DNA from: Siphonodentalium dalli
Lineage: Eukaryota > Mollusca > Scaphopoda > Gadilida > Siphonodentaliidae
DNA length: 64,000 bases
NCBI GenBank assembly: GCA_032622095.1
Contig: CP136065.1
Coordinates: 218,778,151-218,842,150 of the forward strand
Direction: 5' to 3'
Under the pieces are notes generated by a model. The model had not been told where the DNA came from. It saw nothing but the letters and a program-made list of their open reading frames with translations, and did not search any database. The translations under genes and the position numbers were made by a program. Positions 1 to 11,300 of the stretch are shown here, in pieces (position 1 is the stretch's first letter; every line of letters begins with the position of its first letter).

Positions 1-205
1 CTCGGGGTTAATCTACTACCATATCTCAGCTCCTAATCCTCGGGGTTATTAAATCTACTACCATATCTCAGCTCCTAATCCTCGGGGTTAATCTACTACC
101 ATATCCCAGCTCCTAATCCTCGGGGGTTAATCTACTACCATATCTCAGCTCCTAATCCTCGGGGTTAATCTACTACCATATCTCAGCTCCTAATCCTCGG
201 GGTTA
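1..205. repeat. 38-bp minisatellite, left part
   Basis: Tandem array of a 38-bp unit containing CTACTACCATATCTCAGCTC and ending CTCGGGGTTAAT. It begins at or before the window edge. The same array resumes at about 981, so the stretch between is an insertion. No coding potential is seen. Confidence 0.95.
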
Positions 206-980
206 TTATACCCCCCGCAACGAAGTTAGGGGGGGTTTACTGGAGTCAGCTTGTCCGTCCGTCCGTCCGTCGTCCGTCCGTGGACACAAATTTGTCCAGA
301 GTTTTTCTCAGTTGTTTTTTTTATCAATTTCCGTGAAACTTGGCACAGACATCAACCACCATGGGAACCTGTGCACCTGCGATTATGACGTCGGTCGGAC
401 TTTTTTTGATGGAGTTATCCCCCCTTTTTCGACTTAGAAATTTTTCGCAACATGTATACTTTTGTCCGAGCTTTTATTCCTACATTTTTCGGTCAATTTT
501 TTAAAAACGTGGCACAGATATTTAGTACCATGGGAACTTGTGCCCCTGCGATTATCACGCCTGTCCGACATTTTTTGGTGGAGTTATCCCCCTTTTTCGA
601 CTTAGAAACTTTTTTTGCAACATGCATAATTTTTTCCGAGCTTTTATTCCTACATTTTTCGGTCAATGTTTTTTAATCTTGGCACTGATATTTAGTACCA
701 TGGGAACCTGCGATTATGACGTCTGTCCGACATATTTTGTGTGGAGTTATTCCCCTTTTTCGACTTAGAATTTTTTTCGCAACATACATAATTTTGTCCA
801 AGCTTTTATTCCTACATTTTTTGGTCAATAGGTTTAAGATTAGGGTTATGGTTGTACACCTGCAATGGGAACTGTTATTTTATTATTTTAACTAAATGTT
901 TACTGACATGTGAAACATCTTAGTATTTTAAAAACAGTGGGGTATCCGTAGTCCCATTGGGACAGTCACACCTCTAGTTA
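206..980. mobile_element. insertion splitting the minisatellite, with internal ~170-bp modules
   Basis: The block begins with a C/G-rich terminus (TTATACCCCCCGCAACGAAG), then short GTCC repeats. Three diverged modules of about 170 bp follow, each with a CATGGGAAC...TTCGACTTAGAA core. It ends near CACCTCTAGTTA, and the minisatellite restarts directly after. A TTA next to both ends may be a target duplication. A similar GGGGGTATA terminus is seen at about 16170-16200. The superfamily is not resolved. The short ORFs inside are module translations. Confidence 0.7.
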
Positions 981-1592
981 AATCTACTACCATATCTCAG
1001 CTCCTAATCCTCGGGGTTAATCTACTACCATATCTCAGCTCCTAATCCTCGGGGTTAATCTACTACCATATCTCAGCTCCTAATCCTCGGGGCTAATCTA
1101 CTACCATATCCCAGCTCCTAATCCTCGGGGTTAATCTACTACCATATCTCAGCTCCTAATCCTCAGGGTTAATCTACTACCAAACCATATCCCAGCTCCT
1201 AATCCTCGGGGTTAATCTACTACCATATCTCAGCTCCTAATCCTCGGGGTTAATCTACTACCATATCTCAGCTCCTAATCCTCGGGGTTAATCTACTACC
1301 ATATCTCAGCTCCTAATCCTCAGGGTTAATCTACCATATCCCAGCTCCTAATCCTCTGGGTTAATCTACTACCATATCTCAGCTCATAATCCTCGGGGTT
1401 AATCTACTACCATATCTCAGCTCCTAATCCTCGGGGTTAATCTACTACCATATCTCAGCTCCTAATCCTCGGGGTTAATCTACTACCATATCTCAGCTCC
1501 TAATCCTCGGGGTTAATCTACTACCATATCTCAGCTCCTAATCCTCGGGGTTAATCTACTACCATATCTCAGCTCCTAATCCTCGAGGTTAT
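981..1592. repeat. 38-bp minisatellite, right part
   Basis: Continues the 38-bp array for about 16 further units. There are point variants (CCCAGCTCC for CTCAGCTCC, CTCAGGG for CTCGGGG) and a few short indels. The array ends at about 1590 in unique-looking AT-rich DNA. Confidence 0.95.
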
Positions 1593-2200
1593 TTTTGTGT
1601 TGTATGTTTCAGGTATCACTATTTAGATGTTCAACATGACAGTACAACATCGCCTGTTTAAATCAGGCATAAAAACAGTCATCATATGAGACAAGAGATT
1701 ATCCTCGACAAGTGGTCTGATTACAATCTGTGCTGCTGTGAAATACTCAGTGCAATGTGACATGTGATAAGATCTAGATCAGTGATTGGATGTTTCATTG
1801 TAAATGTTACTGAGCGGCAAATAAACTTATCACAACATTGTTCATATTTTCTGTTCTTTCTCCATACACATGATTTTATGCATGTTAACTTAATATATAT
1901 TGATGGTTAATATTTATTTCAGTATTTCCATGGGGGAAAAACGAGAGCAATTATTTTCTCCTGTAATTCAGAATATACCTGTAATATAACTGGTCAATAG
2001 TTGTTTTTTTATTCATAGAACAAAATGTCATTGTGGGATAGTCCCTTGGAAGTACACTTTCACATGCCCATAATTAAACTGAGTCCACATGAGCTTGAAA
2101 CTTGTGGGTGCGGACAAGTGTGACAGCAATTGCTCCTGTCTCGTGGGACGGATTGTTACTTGATTTCCATTCATTCATTTGTAGCGATGTTGAGCTATTA
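1593..2200. other. AT-rich sequence, nothing recognised
   Basis: No ORF, RNA gene or clear repeat was recognised in this stretch. It is downstream of the gene A stop codon in transcription direction and is taken as intergenic. Confidence 0.5.
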
Positions 2201-2204
2201 ACCC

Positions 2205-2575
2205 TTAACCCTTTACCCAACAAAACGGCCAAAAACACCCAAATAAAGCTTCAACAGCCTAAAATATCTTCGGTCTGTCTCAATAACACCATACAAATAT
2301 GGATATCATTGGAACCGGTTCATTGACCACATTGTGATGGTTACAGTTATGCCCTGTGCCAATGCATTCTCTTATATATGCGAGTCGACCATAGGTCGCC
2401 TCGCATATATAAGAGAATGCATTGGCCTAAAAAAAATCTTTTTTTTAACACTTTTTACCATTTTTTCTTACATTTTTTAACAATTTTTATAATATTTTTC
2501 TGCATTCTTTGACAATTTTATCATTTTTAATATGTGTTAAGAGAATGCATTGGCACAGGGCCGTTCTGTTCTGTT
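2205..2575. mobile_element. MITE-1 copy with internal hairpin
   Basis: Starts with CCCTTTACCCAACAAAACGG and contains the hairpin GCCAATGCATTCTCTTATAT...ATATAAGAGAATGCATTGGC around GCGAGTCGACCATAGGTCGC. The right end is degraded (GGGCCGTTCTGTT). Complete relatives lie at 11718-12115, 37030-37425 and 40630-41020, where both ends carry the TTAACCCTTTACCCAACA inverted terminus. Confidence 0.8.
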
Positions 2576-2599
2576 TCCAACAATTATATGAGCATCCTT

Positions 2600-2935
2600 A
2601 CAAATCAATGAGTGGGTGTTTGTCTGCCTGTCATCTGCTTATAATTATCTGAAAATGAAGAGACCATTTATACTTATAGAACTGAAAGGGACGATCTTCC
2701 TCATGAATAGTTGAAATACTCATTGACGAGTAGTATAGTTCCCTTAGGAAATGTTTAGATATATAATCTGAACATTTCCCTCCATGAATAGCAATTCTTC
2801 TGCACAAGTTTGTATAATCTGTCGTGTGCTTATATTCACTAAACATACCTGCAGATGAATAATATACTATTCCAATGTATACGTTTATAACTGAATGGGA
2901 GAATCCATTTAGTAAAGAAAGAATTTAAAGAGTCA
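2600..2935. mobile_element. Dispersed element (family E), partial
   Basis: Contains GGAAATGTTTAGATATATAATCTGAACATTTCC-type inverted arms and ends with TATAACTGAATGGGAGAATC followed by CATTTAGTAAAGAAAG. The same blocks recur at about 23080-23295, 28830-29175 and 35520-35665, so it is a dispersed repeat. No coding sequence. Confidence 0.6.
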
Positions 2936-3189
2936 ACTGTTTGATATTTAATGTCTTGCTACATGTTGCTAATATCACCCTGACCTGCATATTGTACCTT
3001 TAAACAGGAATGACCCATCAAACTTCATTTCAGCAGTGAACTATTGCATCTTTATTACATTGCTAGTGTGTTTTACCTTGATTTCTCGAGTGATTATAAG
3101 CGAAAATTTCACTAGTGAATTATGTCACTTTAACTAGCGCGTTATGTATTAATATGCGCAATCAAAATCTATGTGTCATGGGTATAATG

Positions 3190-3370
3190 GCGGTTTTATT
3201 TCTAGTAAATCAGATGGTTATAGTGGAATATAATAAACAGAATAATCACTTGATTGAATTGGTGACGTGAAATAATTAATTCCTGGCAGGGACTATTTTG
3301 TTTGTACAACGTCCCTGCCTCGAATGAATTTTTTCACGTCACTAGTTCAATCAAGTGATTATTATCTATA
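3190..3370. repeat. Inverted repeat around ATAATCACTTGATTGAA
   Basis: The left arm (AATAATCACTTGATTGAATT, then GGTGACGTGAAA) and the right arm (TTTCACGTCACTAGTTCAAT, then CAAGTGATTATT) are inverted copies flanking GGCAGGGAC...GTCCCTGCC. This is consistent with a small foldback element. Confidence 0.7.
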
Positions 3371-3762
3371 CAATAATATCATAAGTCAGATTTGAATGAT
3401 ATTTGGTAAGCTCATAAACCACTATATGGGGGAAGGGATATCCAAATTGATGGAAAGGATTCCGTCCATTCATTTGTTGCAGAGTTATGGCCCTTAGAGT
3501 GAAATATGCCTCTGTGCTTTGGAACTCTATCTCAGTCATCATTGTTCATGTTTGAATGATCTGTAGTATGCTGATGATGCAGCATGAAGGGAATAATATC
3601 CACATATAACAGGATTTGTCCATTCATTTCTTCTCAAGTTATGGCCCTTGGAGTGCAAAAAGACTTCCATTCTGTATCTCTAGATGTAAATGATCTTTGA
3701 TATGTTCATGAACAGGATATCCACATACAGGTTTTGTCCAATCATCACAGGCTGGATTAACC

Positions 3763-3986
3763 CTTTCATGACGGGGAGCTGCGCTAATGCAGCATTGAAA
3801 ATCCTGTGCCAGTGCATTCTTTTAAATATGCGAGTCTCCCATAAGGAGAATTCACTGGCTTGCAAGGTCATGGTAAATATTGTTAGGCCAGTGTATTCTC
3901 TTATATATGCGAGGCTCCCTATGTATGCATTAGAACAGGGTTTTCGCAAAATTTAAAGAAGCAAGCTCCCATCACAAATGGGTTAT
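3763..3986. mobile_element. MITE-2 copy, interrupted at its right end
   Basis: Begins AACCCTTTCATGACGGGGAG, carries GTGCCAGTGCATTCTT and TTGTTAGGCCAGTGTATTCT hairpin blocks, and ends near GTTTTCGCAAAATTTAAAGA. A hAT-like element starts at 3987 in its terminal region. Confidence 0.7.
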
Positions 3987-4944
3987 CAGGGTTCCCGCGG
4001 GGCCTTGGATTCAAGGAACGGCCTTGAATTTGACAAGGTGTTGTTCAAGGCCTTGAAATCCTGGAATATGGGCAATGGGCCTTGAAAAGCCTTGAATATT
4101 CGCGATACGACAACACGCCGATGATCCGTAATTAATCACCTCTTACATTTCCGGGTTTACGGTAAATGACCGCATTGGAGCGAGATATAAATAGCGCAGT
4201 TATATTATAATAGAGCAGCGATGTATCGAGCATTCTCATTGGATAGTTGCAGTGACGTTGGCCAATCGCAAAGCACGACGTATTATCGCATGTGACTGTC
4301 GTGTCAGTCTGCTAAAATGTTGTCGTGTGTGTACTGTTTTTCGATGATTGTTTTCGATAATTACCAATAAAAAAATGGGGAAATGCACATTCCAAGATTG
4401 TTGGTTAACTTCCGAAAGTTACAAAGACTGGTTAATGATCGTTCTGGGCGACAGGTATTCTGCAAAATGCAAACTTTGCCTGAAAACATTTAGCGTGGCG
4501 AACATGGGAAAAGCCGCATTGGATTCCCATGTGAAATCTGACAAACATCTTAAAGTTTTGAAGGACAAAAAACAGACGCTACCATTTCCATTCGTAGTCG
4601 GACCTAAAAATGATTCGACCACAGCTGGTTCAAGCTTGTATATGTGTTCCTGTTCCTGTTACAAATGTTGATGTTGATGTTAAAAAAAAATATTCCTAGC
4701 TTATCTGCATTGAATTGTGTGAGTATAATAATCTGGGAAAAGTACCAGGTATTATAGTACCAAACCTGAGTAATGTTAATAATTACTAACATGGCAATGT
4801 GTGATAGAATACTGATTAATTTATTTTAAGGCCTTGAAAATCCTTGAATTTGGGTATCAAAGGGCCTTGAAAATAGCTGAAAAATGTCGCGAAACGGCCT
4901 TGAATAGCCTTAAATTTGATCAGTCCTTGCTTGCAGGAACCCTG
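3987..4944 (+). mobile_element. Non-autonomous hAT-like element carrying a transposase first-exon relic
   Basis: Ends are inverted (CAGGGTTCC at 3987 and GGAACCCTG ending at 4944), the usual look of many hAT termini. GTTAT directly flanks both ends. The subterminal regions are rich in GGCCTTGAA repeats in both orientations. At about 1 kb it is too short for a full transposase; the only coding remnant is the zinc-finger fragment at 4372-4671. Confidence 0.75.
4372..4671 (+). pseudogene. hAT transposase N-terminal zinc-finger fragment
   Basis: The ORF starting at the MGKCTFQDCWL methionine reads through a Cys-x2-Cys (CKLC), then FSVANMGKAALDSH and KSDKHLK. This Cys/Cys/His/His pattern resembles the BED-like finger at the start of hAT-type transposases. 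No RNase-H-like catalytic core follows; the frame ends in low-complexity Cys/Ser. It lies wholly inside the inverted-terminus element, so it is read as a transposon relic and not a host gene. Confidence 0.6.
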
Positions 4945-5174
4945 GTTATGACATCTTTCAATTTTAGCCACCTCAGAAAATTAATAAGCCTCAACGATGA
5001 TGCTCTGTGCAAAGCACTTGTTCATATTGGCCTGGAGGAATTTCCTGTCATATAGTTGGAAGGGTCCATCCATCCAAACATTTCACCTTGTGACATGGTG
5101 TGGATTATCAGATTTGAGCACCCTTGAAAGATACTGATTCTGATTTCACAATTTCGAACAATTTGGTCATATAG

Positions 5175-5180
5175 TTTATT
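5175..5180 (-). terminator. Candidate polyadenylation signal of gene A
   Basis: AATAAA on the minus strand about 90 nt downstream of the gene A stop codon, the first such hexamer after the stop. Position fits a short 3' UTR. Not confirmed by transcript data. Confidence 0.5.
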
Positions 5181-5267
5181 TAAATAAAATATCAAATATT
5201 GGCTAGTATAGTTAAAATAAAAAAAATATCTTGTTTTTAAAAATGATAAAATTTACATCATCCAGCA

Positions 5268-5755
5268 TCACCTCTTAGTAAGTTCTAATAAATAGTCCAT
5301 TTCGAAGTAACCCATAGTTAGTAACCACCAGAAAACATAAATTCCACCAAGAATCGCGCTAATCACAACTAAGAATTTCTGTATATATCCACTGATATAT
5401 CCCTGTGTTTGACAATCTGGCACACATGCAGAAGGCACACATGCAGAAACTGTTTCACTTTTGTTTGAGAATTTAAAAACTTTGTAAGAATTGTTGACTA
5501 CTTTGATTGACAGTTCAGTAGGGTCCATTTCTTTTGCCCATGCCACATATTCCAGGATGGCGGGTAGCCCACATGGTTCACTCCTCTTGTCTGTTGTATA
5601 TTTATTGAGAAGGTGGCGGGCTTCTGGTGTTGGTTTAAATTGTTTCTTTTCATATTTTTTGTAATGGGGTAATAAGAATGTTGTTCGAGATCCAATCAGT
5701 ATTTGATCATCTGGAATCAACTTGATCCATTCGTAACAGCGCTTTCCAATATAAC
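5268..5755 (-). CDS. Gene A exon 7 (TatD C-terminus and membrane anchor)
   Basis: Begins after TTTTTCAG with the two bases GT that complete a split codon. It encodes YIGKRCYEWIKLIPDDQ, the degenerate GSR site, then RSEPCGLPAILE and DPTELSIKVVNNSYKVF, the conserved TATDN1 C-terminal blocks. A Cys-rich linker (CVPSACVPDC) leads to the hydrophobic FLVVISAILGGIYVFWWLLT and a short acidic/basic tail ending TKR and TGA. Confidence 0.9.
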
Positions 5756-8310
5756 CTGAAAAATCGTGATAAAATCAGTAATGTTGATGATCAGTGTCTA
5801 TGTTGATATCACATTTAATAAATGCTGCTACAATCAGCTACATCCATCAGTTATCTGATAAGGAATATGAAAGTACAGTAATGCTCTAATTAATCGACCT
5901 CTTAACCAAAGCAGAATTATGGGTAACTTTTCAGGATTTAGTCGGAAATATGGCTTGTTGCCATTCATCGGAAAGCTCTCGGGGAGAGCTTTCCGATGAA
6001 TGGCAACAAGCCATATTTCCGACTAAATCCTGAAAAGTTACCCATAATTCTGCTTTGGTTAAGAGGTCAATTAATTGGAGCATTACTGTATGTCACATTT
6101 AAAGACATATTGTGGACTTATTTCACTGTATAAAACTGATGTTAGTACTCAAACACACTCCACACTCGGAAATATGGCTTGTTGCCATTCATCGGAAAGC
6201 TCTCAGTGAGAGCTTTCCGATGAATGGCAACAGCCATATTTCTGACTAATTCCTGAAAAGTTACCCATAATTCTGCTGTGGTTAAGGAGTCGATTATTTA
6301 GGTAATTACTGTAATTATGAATACGATCGATAGGATTTGACACTGCGCATTCTGTAGCACGTGATTTGCCACATTTTCCATAGATGATTATGTAACCAAA
6401 TAATCGAACAAGTTACCGGTATAGGTTTGTCTAACATTTCTTACTAAAAAATTCAGTCCGGTTCAAGACCCCAATCTTCACACACAATATGCGCATTAGT
6501 TAATAATTTTGATAATAATTAAAAAATAAACTGTTTCTCCATCCTTGAGGATGCATGAGGGGGCATCCGGTCCTTTCGAGGGCGAGTTTGTCCTACCCAT
6601 CGAACCATAGCTGGGTATGGCCTTGCTCATTGACACTTTCATTTTATGACACAACAGACCTGTTATTTCTATATAGAAACCATTCTTCACATAAGCTGTC
6701 ACGTCGTCTTTACCAAAACATTTATTAATTATGACTGGGGGTAGATTCTTGTACGTCTTTAGTATTGAGACGAGATCATCGTGGGCTTTGTCTCCGTAAG
6801 CAATAATAGGCTTCTGCAACTCACAGGCGAGCTCTACCTGCAACCCAAGAAAAAGCTAAATTATGATTGATACATAATAAGTAGGAGAGGCATCAATTAT
6901 CATAATGTGAGGTTTCAAATAAATTTATTCTTTTTTTTATTTTTGAGGTTCTCTTTTATCTTCTACCAAGTAATAGAAACAGGATTTGTGCTGGCCAGAT
7001 AATTCCTTTGACCAATTTTTTGGTCATCTCTGAATTTTTTACTCCATTTTTCAGAATTGTTTGCCAAGCTGAGAAACAAAATATCAGTCAGAAAATTTAA
7101 ACTAAAACAAATAAAAGTTGCCAACTACATGTCCCCCGAAAAGGTGGCTTTTTAGTAACAGTAGCTTTTTTTTTAACTATGTAAAAATTCATCTGACCAT
7201 GACCAAATTCAAACTTCGCCTTTGTCTTCTGTAATTTGAACCACGTACCAAATATCAAGAGATTCAGTTGAATTTAAAAACAATCAGATAACTAAAAGTA
7301 AATTAATATCTGTAAACCAAAATAGTCGGCAAATTTTAAGTCAACAAGGACCATAACTCTGGAAAAAATGGGTGGACCAAACGCAAATTCGAACTTGACC
7401 TTTTGAGCTCATAAACTCACATACCAAATATGGTTTCGATCCGACAACCCAAAATAAAGTTATCATCCGGAAACCATACAGGTCACATCTCTACAGGACA
7501 CATCACTCATTCAATCTTCTCCAAACTTCATATGGATCTTCGGGCTGACATCTAGATGGGAGCCTCTTATTTTTAGTTATCTTGGATTTCAAATTTGAAT
7601 CCATCGGCACACCCTGAATTTATAGGAGAATTGTTTTGTAAATTTACAGGCAAGTTTAGAATCGCCTCTGAATGGGAGCTATATAATTTGGACAATTTTC
7701 GTTGAACGATGTTGGAGCCGGCAGCCATCTTGGATTTTACTCTTTGCATGACTAAATCCTTTGGCACACCCTGCAGACAACATCCCTCATCCGATCGTCA
7801 CCAAACTGCATATGGAACATCGTGTTGACCTCTAGATGGGAGCCATAAAATGTTTTCGAGTTGAAAAATACGGCAGACAGCGGCCATCTTGGAATTTACT
7901 CTTTGTATGACTAAATCATTTGGCACACCCTACAAACGACATCCCTTGTCCGATCGTTGCTAAACTTCATATTGGTCTTCGGGATGAACTCTAGATGGGA
8001 GTCATCAAATTTCTCTGAATTTCGTTAAAAAACATGGATGGCCACCTGCAGCCATTCTGGATTTTACTCTTTACTGCATGACTAAATCCTTTGGCACACT
8101 CTACAGACCACACCCATCATCCAATCAAAACCAAATTTTATATGGATCTGCAGGTTGACTTCTAGATAGGAGCCATCATTTTTTTTTTCAAAATTCGTTG
8201 GAAAAACATTGCTTCCAGCAACCATCTTTGATTTTACTCTTTTCATGACTAAATCCTTCGGCACACCATACAGGCCACCAAACTTCATGCAGATCTTCAG
8301 GGAGCCATCG

Positions 8311-8347
<37 letters not shown>

Positions 8348-11300
8348 GCAGCCATCTTGGATTTAAAATTTTTATCCATCCGCACATCCTGCAGCCCACA
8401 TTTATCTGAGAAATTTTTTGGAAAATTTACAGGAATTTTTTTTTCAATTTCATTGGAAACTATGGCTGCCAGCAGCCATCTTAGATTTTACTTTATAAAT
8501 ATCGCTTCATGTTCACATCTAGAATTACTAAGATATTTAACTTTCCACATTCCTAATTGCTCCATTGACTGTAACACATGAAATTATCCCCCATCCAAGT
8601 TGAGCTACAGTGTCATTGACATTTTTATTATTGCTATATAATATGGTTGATGTGGTCTTCATATAGCATAGATTCCTTCATGTGTGTATACTAGCTTAAC
8701 AATTAAGTAGTTTTCTGTGTAGATCCATCTAAACATCCCACCTCCTGGCATAGCTCGGGCTTGGAAACCCCTTAATTACATGCACATGCAAACCTGTTTT
8801 ATCAAATTGTTTTTCTGGAATTCCTTGGTGGGATCATCATGAGCATAATCAAGACCAATCTCTCCGATAGCAACACAGTTTTGGTCCTGGGCCAGGGATC
8901 TCAGCTGGTTGCCGAGTTTCTTTGTCCAATCGTCCGAATAATACAGGGCTGAAATTAAAAAAAATACTGCACCACTTAAATCCTTCCATGACCGGAGCTT
9001 CCTGGAATTTCTGAAAACCCTTTACCAATGCATGAGGGGGACCACCCCCTTTTCATACGCCGGATTCCGGGGTCAATATAGAGTATTCCGGATGCCGAAT
9101 GTCAGTACGCCGGATGCCGAAACCTGTATATTTCGTATTCCGGATGCCGAAATTACAATGGCAGATATTATTTAGTAGGCCTACTGTTTTTTTATTGCAT
9201 TCAACTATGGTTGTCACATAATTAATTTTATTTTCCTTTTGTAGCTTTTACGGTCGTACCCGTTGGAACGATGGCATTTCACAATAGTCCCGCGTCAATA
9301 GAAACAATGACAACAATAGTGTAGATGGTGAACGCAAAATGTATAGTATGAGAGATAACTCGATCGCTTTTGAGACTTCGACTTGTGACCTTGAAAATCT
9401 AACTTAGTAAACATGGCGCTCAAATTTGAGGCATCTAGTCCAGGAGATATTGGTCGACCTCTGCCCCACCAGGACTCAACTTCATCCCACTAATTTTCTT
9501 TCTTAATGTCTCCTCTAATTTTTTTCGGTTAACCAGAAAAAAAGTGGCCGCAGAGACTTCAGACAAGATGGCGTCCATCATGACCTCCATTTTTTTATAT
9601 GCACCAGGTCTCTTTGATCGCCATTATAGTGAAAATGATATCACATGCGGTCTTGTTTTCCGCTCGATTCGTTATGCTAATATACAACCCTTGCCCAAAA
9701 TCCGATACCAGAATCCAATATGGCGGCAAAGATGGCCAAAAATTGGCGGCCTTATTGTTACGCGATTTGTACCCACAATTACATGTTCATATGGAAAATA
9801 GTACTCAAATGAGTTTGGCAAATTCTCACAGTCAAGATGGCGACCAAACTGGTGGCCAGAAATGGAAAAGAAGTCGATATTATCACATACTAATTTCAAC
9901 TTTTTGTCATTATTTCGATGGACAAAACGGTACATAATATAAGCCATCTCATAAGTCGTAGCCTTCTGGAAGAATGGAAACCCACAATTAATAATCGTGA
10001 TGTGGCATTTCAAAATCCATCATCCACTAAGCACCCATAATGGCAGTAACCATATATAGGTGCGCCGAATAGTCATAGTTTGACTTCCAAGAATCAAAAC
10101 AACAGTACCTGAGTTAATTCTGATTTGCCACATTCATTATTATCTGGACCAGTTTCCGTCTCTTCGTCAGATTAATCTAACTCTCTCACACCAACACAGT
10201 TTTCTAAACTTCTTTGTAGAATGGTCACACTAATCCGGTTGTTTCAAACAATGTATATGCCGGTGGCAGCCTCTATCTGCGTATTTTCAGCTTTGGTGAC
10301 CTAATGGGGATAACAACATGTACACCCTGGTGATCTTCCCAAACATCCACTTCTCAATATATGGTTCATCAATTCACATACTCATCTAATTCACTGACGT
10401 ACCCAGAAAACTTCTGTATATGGCTTCGAATGTTGAAAGCCTGACATTTGACGGATGCCTTACTGCTAAGGCGTAGAAGACCATAATGCATAATATACCC
10501 ACATTTCTTAACCGCCTACATGTACTTGACTGTGAGTATCAATTGCCAACCTCAAATGAATACATACTTCATATCAATATTCCATATCAACATGTAATGG
10601 TGGGTAGAAATTGCGAAACAATAACGCCCATCGTAAGAAAGTAAATGAATGTAGGCATGTTTTCAAATTTTGGTCGCCATTTTTGCTGCCATCTTCTATT
10701 TGGAAAACAATTTTTTGTATGAGATGTAAGGTAATTACTTCACCTCAGTATTTCCAACTAAACTGTAAGAATCGGTGGAATTGTCTCAACAATAATGCTC
10801 AACGATGTGAATATGAGGGAATTTCGGTAATTCTTCAAAATATGTCCGCCATTGTGGGCGTCATTTTGGATTTGGGAGACCTTTATTTGGATATGGTACA
10901 AGGACAGTTCTTCGCCTAAGTGTTCCCAACTCACAATAGTAAGCAGATATGGAGTTGTCGTGACAATAACGCTCACTGATGTTAAAATCAGCGATTTTCG
11001 GCGAGGTGCAGAGGTCGATCAATATCTCCTGGACTAATCGTTCCGGGTGGAATTCAGTTCACCACGATGCCCGGAACAGCGGAATTTTTGTTTGTCTGTG
11101 TCAAATTGAACCAATATTTCATTATCGTAGCTAAAAACCCTCCTCCTCATCAATGGGTACGGTGTTACTCGGTGGGCCGCATCGTTGGGTGTGGCGAATT
11201 TCAAAACATAAATATCATTGAAGAGGCTAAAACCCGACCCAGAATCCCCCCATGGAAGGTGTTTATGCTGTGGTGTGGAGACGGAATGGAGCAACGTAAA

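Noticed and set aside
4372-4671. Host zinc-finger gene
   Set aside because: It is confined between hAT-like inverted ends with flanking direct repeats and stops in low-complexity sequence, so it is a transposase relic.
6496-6650. Continuation of the gene A exon 6 frame beyond the donor
   Set aside because: The frame stays open but gene B diverges completely after the T|GTCA junction, and only that junction joins exon 7 in phase.
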